From contig CAXUKS010000004.1 in the NCBI GenBank assembly GCA_964251675.1, positions 62,001 through 126,000 on the forward strand: a stretch of 64,000 nucleotides of DNA. Reading direction: 5' to 3'. Shown here one piece after another: positions 25,649 to 33,453 of the stretch. A model generated the notes under the pieces. That model was given only the letters and a program-made list of their open reading frames with translations, ran no database searches and was not told the origin of the DNA. The stretch comes from JANXMY01 sp964251675 (GTDB lineage: Bacteria > Armatimonadota > Armatimonadia > Armatimonadales > Capsulimonadaceae). Each line of letters begins with the position of its first letter. Positions within the stretch are counted from its first letter, which is position 1. Position numbers and translations under genes: made by a program.

Positions 25649-25974
25649 TCCGGGCGCAGACAAAACGTATCGTGCGGTCTGTTTATGCCTTTCGCCGCGG
25701 GTATTGCAGTGTCTCGGAGGCGCAAGTGGGATATGAACTGACGTTTGACCATTTCCGGCCTCAGTCGCAGGCTGGCACGGACGAGGCCGCTAACTTAGTG
25801 ACGACTTTGGGGCAAATCTACATAGACCGCCTTCAGTTGAACCGTTCGGCCCTTATTCAAAACCGCTTGGAGCGGCATATACTCTCACGAATTGAGAGCC
25901 ACATGACAGAGATAACGAACATACTGCGCGAGATTGCCTCAAAAATGGAAAACGAGAAAGATCAACAGCAATGA
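25645..25974 (+). CDS. HNH-endonuclease-derived protein with internal deletion
   Basis: 109 aa. The first 48 residues read like the start of an HNH nuclease (FRRGYCSVSEAQVGYELTFD, then HFRPQSQAGTDEAANLV). The expected CxxCN..K segment is missing: the sequence jumps straight to TTLGQIYIDRLQLNRSALI, which resembles the C-terminal segment of the same family. The frame is intact across the junction, so an in-frame deletion of perhaps 50 codons is likely. Without the zinc knuckle and last catalytic residue it should not cut DNA. Start is GTG, coupled to the upstream gene; the end overlaps the next ATG. Confidence 0.65.
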   Translation: MIRAQTKRIVRSVYAFRRGYCSVSEAQVGYELTFDHFRPQSQAGTDEAANLVTTLGQIYIDRLQLNRSALIQNRLERHILSRIESHMTEITNILREIASKMENEKDQQQ

Positions 25975-26354
25975 ACATCACTTTGGAGGTTTCGCCGGAA
26001 CTGGAAGGGCGGTTGCAGCAGGCGGCACAGACGCAGGGAACGGATGTGACCACTTACCTGCTGGATAGTGCCCGTCTGCGACTGCGGCCTGATGTTCTCC
26101 CGCAGGCGGAGGCGTCGCTGCTGCAAATGATTAATGCACCTCTTGCCCCAGAAGCCCGTACTAAGCGCGATGCGCTTCTGAAAGAACAAGAGCAACGGGA
26201 GTTGACTGACGCGGAGCAGGAGTCGTTGTTTGAGTTAATTGATAGCGTTGAGATAGCGAATGCAAAGCGCTGGCAGGCAATCGCGGCGCTCGCCCGCCTG
26301 CGTGGGCAGTCTCTGGCGCAAATTGCCCGTGACTTGGAAATTATTCTCGTTTAA
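25971..26354 (+). CDS. Antitoxin-like protein, 127 aa
   Basis: The N-terminus (MNITLEVSPELEGRLQQAA, then QGTDVTTYLLDS) resembles a ribbon-helix-helix segment common in antitoxins. The C-terminal half is helical with an acidic run (ELTDAEQESLFELIDSVEIANAKRW). It overlaps the truncated HNH gene by ATGA and lies 3 bases before an intact HNH nuclease gene, so it is likely that nuclease's regulator or partner. The family is not named with certainty. Confidence 0.65.
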   Translation: MNITLEVSPELEGRLQQAAQTQGTDVTTYLLDSARLRLRPDVLPQAEASLLQMINAPLAPEARTKRDALLKEQEQRELTDAEQESLFELIDSVEIANAKRWQAIAALARLRGQSLAQIARDLEIILV

Positions 26355-26357
26355 GTT

Positions 26358-26792
26358 ATGTCGCAAACTTATGTGCCGAAAGCATTAGTTCGAGCCGTAA
26401 CGGAGCGGGCGGCAGGGCAGTGTGAGTATTGCCGCTGCCTTACAAGCTTTTCTTCCGACTCGTTTGCGGTTGAGCATATTATTCCTGAAGCGCGGGGCGG
26501 TGAGACTGAGCAGGCAAACCTGGCATTGTCCTGTCTCGGCTGTAACAGCATCAAAGGAGCTTCTATCACAGGGCGTGACCCGGTGACTGAGCATGACGTT
26601 CCGTTATTTCATCCCCGTGAGCATCGATGGACCGCGCATTTTGCCTGGACACCCGATACCACAGAAGTTATAGGCCTGACCGCAACGGGGCGGGCTACAG
26701 TGGTGCGCCTGCGTTTCAACCGTTTTGGACTTGTCAACCTGCGGGCGGCATTGCGTGATTTTGGAGTTCATCCACCTAATGACAAGGTATAA
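26358..26792 (+). CDS. HNH endonuclease
   Basis: 144-aa nuclease with a complete HNH/zinc-finger domain: CEYC near residue 22, the catalytic histidine in VEHIIPEARGGE, NLALSCLGCNSIKG with the second cysteine pair, and a family C-terminal extension (VIGLTATGRATVVRLRFNR). Such proteins are typically encoded after a small RHH-like partner, as here. Role is unknown; defence, toxin or genome-parasite functions are possible. It is the intact counterpart of the deleted HNH gene 400 bases upstream. Confidence 0.85.
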   Translation: MSQTYVPKALVRAVTERAAGQCEYCRCLTSFSSDSFAVEHIIPEARGGETEQANLALSCLGCNSIKGASITGRDPVTEHDVPLFHPREHRWTAHFAWTPDTTEVIGLTATGRATVVRLRFNRFGLVNLRAALRDFGVHPPNDKV

Positions 26793-26809
26793 CAACCTAA
26801 ACTAAAGAC

Positions 26810-26834
26810 ACTCGCCATTTTGGTGGGTTTTTTT
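26810..26834 (+). terminator. Terminator after the HNH operon
   Basis: Eight-base stem (26810-26817 with 26821-26828, two G-U pairs) and a run of seven T. Layout matches the terminator-promoter unit at 25283-25353. Confidence 0.7.
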
Positions 26835-26843
26835 GTGCCCATC

Positions 26844-26872
26844 TTGATTTTTTATCGCTGACTGGCTATACT
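26844..26872 (+). promoter_or_regulatory. Leaderless-type promoter for the 63-aa gene and M29 peptidase
   Basis: TTGATT (26844-26849), 17-base spacer, TATACT (26867-26872), then exactly 6 bases to the ATG at 26879, so transcription should begin at or next to the start codon. Confidence 0.75.
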
Positions 26873-26878
26873 GGGCTT

Positions 26879-27070
26879 ATGACTGCCTACCAGGTTTACG
26901 AACAATATGTTAAGCCCCTTTCCGTGGCTGAGAAGCTGATATTGGTCCGGCTGATTATTGACGAAGTTGTTCCACTCAATCAACCAGAAACACGCGCTGT
27001 CAATGAGCTGATGGCCGTGCCGATAGACCCTATGTTTGCCGACTATATGCCGGATGAGAAGAAAGACTGA
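26879..27070 (+). CDS. Small antitoxin-like protein, 63 aa
   Basis: Unnamed 63-aa protein, starting MTAYQVYEQYVKPLSVAEKL and rich in hydrophobic helix-forming residues. Short proteins with this YEQYVKPL-type start occur as putative antitoxins in other bacteria, but no toxin gene is adjacent. Probably leaderless. It ends 3 bases before the aminopeptidase ATG, so the two are co-transcribed. Confidence 0.6.
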   Translation: MTAYQVYEQYVKPLSVAEKLILVRLIIDEVVPLNQPETRAVNELMAVPIDPMFADYMPDEKKD

Positions 27071-27073
27071 TTG

Positions 27074-28186
27074 ATGACTGATCCGCGATTAACCAAATGG
27101 GCCGAAACGCTGGCGCATTACAGCTTGTATCTGAAACCGGGCGAGCAGGTGCTGATCCGCACGGATGAAGCGGCGATCCCGCTGGCCCGCGAAGTGTACC
27201 GGGCGGCGCTCGGGGCAGGGGCGCATCCGCACGTTCAGGTCAACGTGGAGGGGCTGGATGAGATTTTCCTGAACACGGCGTCCGGGGAGCAGCTCGACTT
27301 TGTTTCGCCCATCCGCACGTTTGAGTATGAGCAGATTGACGCGCTCTGCTCGCTGATGGCTCCCACCAACACGTCTGCCCTGGCGGGGGTGGATACGGGC
27401 AAGCAGGCGCGGGCGCAGCGGGCGAACAGTAGTGTTCGCCGGTCGCTGTTTGCCCGGACGGGGGAGGGGAAAGCGAAGTGGACGCTGACGCTCTACCCGA
27501 CGGCGGGGGCGGCGCAGAATGCGAAGATGTCGCTGGCGGACTATGAAGAGTTTCTGTTTCGGGCCATGCTGCTGGACCAGGATGACCCCGCCGCCGCATG
27601 GCAACAGTTTTCGCGGGAGCAGCAGCGGTATGTGGACTATCTAGACAACGTTGAGACGCTGCGCTTTGTGGCGCGGGATACGGACTTGACCATGCGCGTG
27701 GGCGGGCGCAAATGGGTCAACTCGGATGGGCACAAAAACTTTCCGTCCGGCGAGGTCTTCACCGGGCCGCTGGAAGACAGCGTCAACGGCACGGTGCGGT
27801 ACACGTTCCCGACGGCCCATCTGGGGCATGAAGTCGATGATGTGCGGCTGACGTTCGAAAACGGCAAAGTTGTTCACGCCGACGCGGCGCGGGGGCTGGA
27901 GTTTCTCAATACCCTGCTGGACAGCGATGCCGGGGCCAAGACGCTCGGCGAAGTGGCGATAGGCAATAATTACGGGGTGCAGCAGTTTACCCGAAACACG
28001 CTGTATGATGAAAAGATCGGCGGTACGTTCCACCTGGCGCTAGGCAATGCCTACCCGGAAACCGGGGCCAGCAATGTCTCGGCGGTGCATTGGGACATGG
28101 TCTGCGATCTGCGCCCCGCCGCTGGCGGCGGGGCGATTTATGCCGACGGTCTGCTTATTCACGAGAACGGGCAGTGGACAATTTAG
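27074..28186 (+). CDS. M29 family aminopeptidase
   Basis: 370-aa metal-dependent aminopeptidase of the AmpS/aminopeptidase T family, which removes N-terminal residues from peptides in the cytoplasm. Metal ligands are in SGEVFTGP, FHLALGNAYPETG and VHWDMVCDLR, close to the family pattern of Glu, Glu, His, Tyr, His, Asp. The C-terminal block IYADGLLIHENGQW is also typical. ATG 27074 is preferred to a TTG one codon earlier. Its stop lies 4 bases from that of the convergent VWA gene. Confidence 0.92.
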   Translation: MTDPRLTKWAETLAHYSLYLKPGEQVLIRTDEAAIPLAREVYRAALGAGAHPHVQVNVEGLDEIFLNTASGEQLDFVSPIRTFEYEQIDALCSLMAPTNTSALAGVDTGKQARAQRANSSVRRSLFARTGEGKAKWTLTLYPTAGAAQNAKMSLADYEEFLFRAMLLDQDDPAAAWQQFSREQQRYVDYLDNVETLRFVARDTDLTMRVGGRKWVNSDGHKNFPSGEVFTGPLEDSVNGTVRYTFPTAHLGHEVDDVRLTFENGKVVHADAARGLEFLNTLLDSDAGAKTLGEVAIGNNYGVQQFTRNTLYDEKIGGTFHLALGNAYPETGASNVSAVHWDMVCDLRPAAGGGAIYADGLLIHENGQWTI

Positions 28187-28190
28187 CTGC

Positions 28191-29354
28191 CTAAAGCCGG
28201 ATGCCTTTGGCGGCGGTCTGCTTGCGAAGGGCGGCGGTGACGGCGGTGTCAAACGCGGGCGGCTTGCCACTGCTCTTCTTTTTGGCGGCTGCGGCCAGAA
28301 ACGTATCTCGCTGGCGGGACAGGGTCAGGATTTTTGCCCGCATTGCCTTCCGCTCAGCCAGGCGGCGGGCAATTTCTTTTTCGCGGGCTTCCGGGGTCAT
28401 TTTCTGCATCGCAACCGGCAGGTCGGCGGGCTTAACATCTTTGAGCTTCACGGAGCCGTTTTCCAGAGACTGCATCAAGTCCCCGGCGTAAGCCTCACTG
28501 TTCAGGGCCTTGTTGAGCGCCCGGTCGGCGGCGGCGGGCGCGGGAGCGCCTGCCGTGACGGCTGACTCGGCGGTGGCCTGACGCCGGGCGTTGGTGGCCT
28601 GATATGCCGCCGCGCCGCCCCCAAACCCTCCGCCGCCGTAGGCTGTGTACGTCTGCCCCAGGGAGCTTCCCAATGCCGCCAGCGGCGCATCGTAGGGGGT
28701 GGGCGTTACCTGAACGCCACCGCTTTCCTCAATCGCAAAAAATGCCCCTTCGGCGTGCCTGGCGATCTTCTGCCAGGCAATCCGTGTGTCCTCGGCGCTG
28801 CCGCATTCAATCGCATTGATCACAATTCCCCGCTTCGCGGCCTGTGCCGCCGTGGTCAGCGTGTCTGGCTCCTGCGCGTAATCGTCGTGCGGAGGCGCGT
28901 CGCCGACCAGAAACAGCACCTGTGCAGTCTGCGATCTGCGGGCAGACCAGCCGCCTTTGCGAACGCCGTCGGCGAGCGCCTGCCGAACATCTTCGGGGCC
29001 ATCCCCGCCGCCCTCTGCCTTGTAGGTCATCAGCGTTGTATAAATCTTATCCAGATCGCTTGTCAGCGGCGTCACGCGGGTCACATAGTCGTCGCCGTGG
29101 TCCCGGTAAGCCACCAGACCGACACGCACGCGGGGCGGGTGCGCCGATTGCTGCACGCTGTTGACGATGCTCCAAATCTTCTGTTTGGCCCCGTCCAGCA
29201 GACCGCCCATTGAGCCAGTAGTATCCAGCACAAACACCATTTCCAGCGTGGGCGTGTTCGCCGTTGGGAGCGGCGTCGCAGCCCGTGCCATGTGGGGAGC
29301 TGTTAGAAGTAAAGAAATGGGCAGAAGCGCGTGTCGCAGTGAAAGTTTTGCCAT
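28191..29354 (-). CDS. Exported von Willebrand factor A domain protein
   Basis: 387 aa with a signal peptide (SLRHALLPISLLLTAPHMARA). The VWA domain (about 33-230) has a complete MIDAS motif DTTGSM and a later GGGDGPEDVRQAL segment, so it can bind a metal ion and a protein ligand. The rest is Ala/Gly-rich low complexity (YGGGGFGGGAAAY) and a basic C-terminal helix region. It has a strong AAAGGAG site. No partner gene is adjacent; the stop nearly meets that of the M29 peptidase. Confidence 0.85.
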   Translation of the reverse strand: MAKLSLRHALLPISLLLTAPHMARAATPLPTANTPTLEMVFVLDTTGSMGGLLDGAKQKIWSIVNSVQQSAHPPRVRVGLVAYRDHGDDYVTRVTPLTSDLDKIYTTLMTYKAEGGGDGPEDVRQALADGVRKGGWSARRSQTAQVLFLVGDAPPHDDYAQEPDTLTTAAQAAKRGIVINAIECGSAEDTRIAWQKIARHAEGAFFAIEESGGVQVTPTPYDAPLAALGSSLGQTYTAYGGGGFGGGAAAYQATNARRQATAESAVTAGAPAPAAADRALNKALNSEAYAGDLMQSLENGSVKLKDVKPADLPVAMQKMTPEAREKEIARRLAERKAMRAKILTLSRQRDTFLAAAAKKKSSGKPPAFDTAVTAALRKQTAAKGIRL

Positions 29355-29536
29355 CGGAGTTCTCCTTTAACGGCTTAGAGCGAGGCTGTGCTGATTGGCT
29401 TCAAGTCTCTGCGGGGTGCGTTTGCTGGGGAAACGCGCCGGGTAGACTGCTTGTGTTAGTTCCTCCGGGGCCGTCGCATGGGGCCAGCGCGAGGATCGCA
29501 CCCTGAGAGTGACCACGCGAGAAAAGAAGCAAGACG

Positions 29537-30046
29537 ATGGCAGACTTAGTAACCGGAATGTTTCAGGACCGCGCTTCCGCCGAGCGGGCCGTGCATGACC
29601 TTCAGCAAATGGGCTATGCCCAGAACGACATCAGCGTGATGATGCACGACCAGACACAGATGCGTGATTTCACCGCCGACACCGGCACGAGAGCCGCTGA
29701 AGGTGCGGGGGTGGGGGCCGGGATTGGCGGCACGCTCGGCGCGATTGTCGCGGCGCTGACCGCCACGGGCAGTGTGGCCGCTGTGGCCGCGACCGGGGGA
29801 TTGGCCGCACCGCTGGTCGCTGGGCCGCTGGCGGCGGCTCTGGCGGGTGCAGGCGCAGGTGGTCTGGGAGGCGGCCTGATCGGCGGTTTGATTGGTGCGG
29901 GCATCCCGGAAGGTCGGGCACGGCAGTATGAAACGGAACTGAACGCAGGCGGCATCCTGGTCGGCGTAACGGCGCGGGGTAATGACAGCAGCGAGCTGGA
30001 GCGCGTCCTGCGCTCCGAAGGGGCTGCCGACGTGCAGAGCCGCTAG
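29537..30046 (+). CDS. General-stress-protein-17M-like glycine-zipper protein
   Basis: 169 aa. The first 40 residues form a small domain (VTGMFQDRASAERAVHDLQQ) like that of general stress protein 17M-type proteins. Residues about 55-130 are Gly/Ala-rich hydrophobic helices with glycine-zipper spacing, likely membrane-inserting. The end returns to a predicted alpha-beta domain (GGILVGVTARGNDSSELERV). Function is unknown; stress association is by family name. The 182 bases upstream (29355-29536) contain no gene and no clear promoter. Confidence 0.75.
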   Translation: MADLVTGMFQDRASAERAVHDLQQMGYAQNDISVMMHDQTQMRDFTADTGTRAAEGAGVGAGIGGTLGAIVAALTATGSVAAVAATGGLAAPLVAGPLAAALAGAGAGGLGGGLIGGLIGAGIPEGRARQYETELNAGGILVGVTARGNDSSELERVLRSEGAADVQSR

Positions 30047-30060
30047 GCGCAAATCAAAAG

Positions 30061-30093
30061 GGCCTGGCGCTGACAGCGCCGGGCCTCTTTTTT
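30061..30093. terminator. Bidirectional terminator
   Basis: Eleven-base stem (30061-30071 with 30075-30085, one mismatch-type pair), three-base loop and T run, between the stress protein gene and the convergent pnkp stop. Confidence 0.8.
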
Positions 30094-30096
30094 AGG

Positions 30097-32646
30097 TCAC
30101 AACCGGGGGTCTACCGGCTCGCTTTCCAAAGCCAGCACGGCAAACGCGCACTCATGCACCCGGCGCAGCGGCTCGTGGCGCACAAATCGCTCCAGTCCCT
30201 CCAGCCCCAGGGCGAACTCGCGCAGAGCCAGCGACCGCTTGCCGGACAGTCCCCGCGCCCGCAGGCGCTTTAAGTTTTCGGGAGCATCGTATTCCGGGCC
30301 GTAGATGATGCGTAGATATTCACGCCCCCGGCACTTCACGGCAGGCTGCATAATGCCACGCGGGCCTTTGGCAGCAAAATCACCAGGCTTGACCACCATG
30401 CCCTCACCGCCCCGGCCTGTCAGCTCTTCCCACCAGGCGATGCCCTCAGCAACGCTTGATTCGTCGGTGACATCAATCGTTTTATGCGGGGTCGCCAGCA
30501 GCAGGCCGGTGGGGTCGGCGGCGCACAGACGAGCCAGCGTTTCCATGTGCCAGGTGTGGGGCTTGTCCGAATGCACCCGGCCCTCGGAGGCCAGCAGGTG
30601 AAACGGAGCCAGCTTCAAATCGGCCAGCGACCCCACCGGCCAGCAGTAGCGGCGGTAGGCCGCTACGAACTTCTCTGCCGCCGCCGACCGGGCGCGGTAG
30701 CTGTCCAAAAGCGGGCCGATGCCTTCGGTGTGCCCGGCGGCGGCTTCGAGGGCGGCGACAGCGGCGGGCAGGGCGGAAGTCGCGGCGGCTCCAACGGCAG
30801 CGTATTGCTGTTTCAATAGCTCCTGCGCTTTGGCCGACCACGGCATCAGCTCGCAGTCCAGACAGACCCAATCGGTCGCCAGCTCTTCCCATAGATGGCT
30901 GCTGTCCATAGCCGCCCGGATCGTTTGCAGGAAATCGGCTTCTAACGCGCTGTCCTCAAAGAAGCGCCGCCCGGTACGGGTGACACAAATGCCCGTGCCG
31001 CCATCAGTGACGCCGAACCGGGCGCGGGCGGCCTCGGCGGTGCGGCAGACGATGACCACGGCCCGCGACCCCATGTGCTTCTCTTCGCAGATGACCGTTG
31101 AAATCGCCTGAGCGCGGTAGTAGGCGAACGCTTCGGCGGGGTGTTCCAGCAGGCCCGGCTCATGGGTCGTCTCCGACGGCGACATCGTGGGAGGCAAATA
31201 AATCAGCCAGCGCGGGTCGGCTGCAAAGCGGCTCATCACTTCGAGGGCTGCGATGCCGTTTTCCTCCCGGATAGTGACACGCCCGTGCAGGCGCGTTTCC
31301 ACGAGCCGCTTGCCCAGGACGTCCGCGATGTCCAGCACGTCATCGTGCTGCTGCTGGGCCGTCTGCGTCTCTGCCTGCTGCTCGGTGGGCAGGAACGGGC
31401 GGGCGGGTTCGGCATACGTCGCATGGGCCGCAACTGAGACAATCTCCCGTTCAGGCCAGCGCAGGGCCGTGAGGCTGCCGCCGAAGACGCAGCCGGTGTC
31501 CAGATTGATCGTGCCGTTCAGCCATTCCGGCCTCGGGATCGGCGTGTGCCCATAAACCACTGTGGCCCGGCCCCGATATTCCGAGGCCCAGGGGTAGCGG
31601 ATGGGCAGGCCAAACTCGTCCGTCTCACCGGTGGTTTCGCCGTACAGTGCGAACTCACGCACCCGGCCCGACCCGCGCCCCTGCATCTCCGCTTTCAGGC
31701 CCGCGTGGGCGACGACTAGCGAACCGCCCTCAAACACATAATGGCTGACCAGACCGTCCAGAAAGCCGCGCACTTCTGTCAGAAACTCCGGCGGCTCCGC
31801 GTCAAGCTGCGCCAGCGTCTCGGCCAGCCCGTGCGTGATTTGAACGTCTTTGCCGCGCAGCTTGCGAAGCAGCTTCACATCATGGTTGCCGGGCACGCAC
31901 CAGGCGGTCCCTGCCGCCGTCATGCCCATGACCAACTTCAGCACGTCCGGCGACTTCGGACCCCGGTCCACCAGATCGCCCAGAAAGATGGCTCGGCGGC
32001 CTTCCGGCGGCGTGACCCTGTGCCCCTCCACGGCGTAGCCCAGCTTGCCCAACAGTTCCGTCAGCTCGTCAAAGCAGCCATGAATGTCGCCAATGATGTC
32101 AAACGGCCCGGTTTCGCCCCGCTTGTCGTTGTACAGCGGCTCGCGGGTGACCGTCGCCGCCGCGACTTCTTCGGGTGAGCGCATCACAAACGCATACCGG
32201 AAGCCCTCGCGCTCCAGCCCGCGCAGGCTTTGACGCAGGCTTTTGATATGGTTTCGGACGACGTGCGGCCCAAACGCCCGATCCGCCCGGCTTTGGTTGC
32301 GCTCCTGACAGACCCCTTCGGGCAGGTCCAGCACAATGGCGACCGGCAGGCAATGATATTCGCGGGCCAGCGCCAGGAGCGGCTTCCGCGCTTCAGGCTG
32401 TACGTTGGTGGCGTCGATCACGGTCAGCCGCCCGGCGGCCAGGCGCTTGGCGGCGATATAATGCAGTACGTCAAACGCCTCTTTAGTCGCCGATTGGTCG
32501 TTTTCGTCATCGGAGACCAGCCCCCGGCAGAAGTCCGACGACAGCGTTTCAGTGGGTTTGAAATGCGCCCGCGCAAACGAGGACTTGCCGGAGCCGGATG
32601 CGCCAATCAGCACGACCAGCGACAGGTCAGGGAGAGTAATTTTCAT
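30097..32646 (-). CDS. pnkp: Polynucleotide kinase-phosphatase/ligase, RNA repair (Pnkp)
   Basis: 849-aa bacterial Pnkp. The N-terminal 5'-kinase has the P-loop LIGASGSGKSSF; the central metallophosphoesterase (about 180-430) has GDIHGC, GDLVDRGP and GNHD and removes 2',3'-cyclic phosphates; the C-terminal adenylyltransferase has the nucleotidyl lysine in EEKHMGSR (Lys523). Pnkp heals and, with Hen1, seals and methylates ribotoxin-cut tRNA. hen1 is encoded upstream on the same strand with two genes in between. A 229-base gap holding an inverted repeat precedes it, so it may have its own promoter or be attenuated. Confidence 0.95.
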   Translation of the reverse strand: MKITLPDLSLVVLIGASGSGKSSFARAHFKPTETLSSDFCRGLVSDDENDQSATKEAFDVLHYIAAKRLAAGRLTVIDATNVQPEARKPLLALAREYHCLPVAIVLDLPEGVCQERNQSRADRAFGPHVVRNHIKSLRQSLRGLEREGFRYAFVMRSPEEVAAATVTREPLYNDKRGETGPFDIIGDIHGCFDELTELLGKLGYAVEGHRVTPPEGRRAIFLGDLVDRGPKSPDVLKLVMGMTAAGTAWCVPGNHDVKLLRKLRGKDVQITHGLAETLAQLDAEPPEFLTEVRGFLDGLVSHYVFEGGSLVVAHAGLKAEMQGRGSGRVREFALYGETTGETDEFGLPIRYPWASEYRGRATVVYGHTPIPRPEWLNGTINLDTGCVFGGSLTALRWPEREIVSVAAHATYAEPARPFLPTEQQAETQTAQQQHDDVLDIADVLGKRLVETRLHGRVTIREENGIAALEVMSRFAADPRWLIYLPPTMSPSETTHEPGLLEHPAEAFAYYRAQAISTVICEEKHMGSRAVVIVCRTAEAARARFGVTDGGTGICVTRTGRRFFEDSALEADFLQTIRAAMDSSHLWEELATDWVCLDCELMPWSAKAQELLKQQYAAVGAAATSALPAAVAALEAAAGHTEGIGPLLDSYRARSAAAEKFVAAYRRYCWPVGSLADLKLAPFHLLASEGRVHSDKPHTWHMETLARLCAADPTGLLLATPHKTIDVTDESSVAEGIAWWEELTGRGGEGMVVKPGDFAAKGPRGIMQPAVKCRGREYLRIIYGPEYDAPENLKRLRARGLSGKRSLALREFALGLEGLERFVRHEPLRRVHECAFAVLALESEPVDPRL

Positions 32647-32698
32647 AGTGCTTTAAGCGTGCAAGCTCACGAGATCAAGGCCAAAAGAGGAGCCAGAG

Positions 32699-32872
32699 AA
32701 AGCCACGGGTTGAAACCCGAGGCTCAAAAGTGCCCAGTGTCCAGCGGACACAAGAAGAAGGAAATAGAAAAGACCCGCCATCGTTGTTCGGTCTTACGTG
32801 CCCGGCCCTGCACTGGCAGACCTGGAAGGCGGTGGGCTTTTTCCAGCCTCGGGTTTTTAACCCGTGGCTTTT
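32699..32872. repeat. Inverted repeat with GGGTT/AACCC cores upstream of pnkp
   Basis: Arms of about 26 bases (32699-32724 and 32845-32872) match except at their centres, and each arm is itself a small palindrome. The 120-base middle has no gene. A related element lies at 57502-57677. It fills the gap between the 189-aa gene and pnkp. Confidence 0.8.
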
Positions 32873-32875
32873 GGC

Positions 32876-33445
32876 TTACTCCTCCGCTACGGCTTCCTGT
32901 GCGTTTGTGTCCATCCAAATCAAGGCGTTGACGTAGCCGCCGCCAAAGTTGATAGAAGTGATGTCTTTCAGCTTGAACTTCTCCGTGTCAATCCATTTGG
33001 CGTTAGAACTGAATTTTTTCATCCACAAATTGCGTTTGCTCAGTCCCTCAGCGACGCCAATAAAGCATATCCCCGGTTCCATCCGCTCACACTCGATGAC
33101 AAACATCGCGTAGTCTTTGGATACACCATGCAGCAGAGAGTGCAAGTTGGTCAAATCAACCTCGGGCTGCGTTCGCGGAAATACCTCACGCCGCTGAAAA
33201 TACTCGCTTACGAAACTGTCAACTGTTTTGAAGCCGGTAATGTCTGCAAGCCGCACTGCTTGATAGCCATCAAAAACAAGGGGGTCGCCTTCAATCACTT
33301 CGAGCAGAACCCATTTGTCACTCAGTCCGACAACGTAGCCTTCCAGGGGATATTTGTCTATGGGCTGCCGCCACAGTTTGACAATCTGATTTTCAGCCAT
33401 TGCTGACTCAAGGGCGTTGTAATGCTTTTGTGTGCGCTTCTTCAT
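32876..33445 (-). CDS. Uncharacterised protein in RNA repair locus, 189 aa
   Basis: No family recognised. A basic start (MKKRTQKHYNALESAMAEN) is followed by alternating beta-strand-like segments (EGYVVGLSDKWVLLEVIEGD) suggesting a small beta domain, and an aromatic C-terminal part. ATG 33445 has an AGGA site 6 bases upstream and starts 8 bases after the ADP-ribosylglycohydrolase stop, so it is co-transcribed with the repair genes. G+C is lower than in its neighbours, so it may be a recent addition to the locus. Confidence 0.65.
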   Translation of the reverse strand: MKKRTQKHYNALESAMAENQIVKLWRQPIDKYPLEGYVVGLSDKWVLLEVIEGDPLVFDGYQAVRLADITGFKTVDSFVSEYFQRREVFPRTQPEVDLTNLHSLLHGVSKDYAMFVIECERMEPGICFIGVAEGLSKRNLWMKKFSSNAKWIDTEKFKLKDITSINFGGGYVNALIWMDTNAQEAVAEE

Positions 33446-33453
33446 TGTGTTCC

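Noticed and set aside
24273..27070. Integron cassette array
   Set aside because: Small genes are lined up, but no attC-type core sites or integron integrase are visible and gene directions are mixed.
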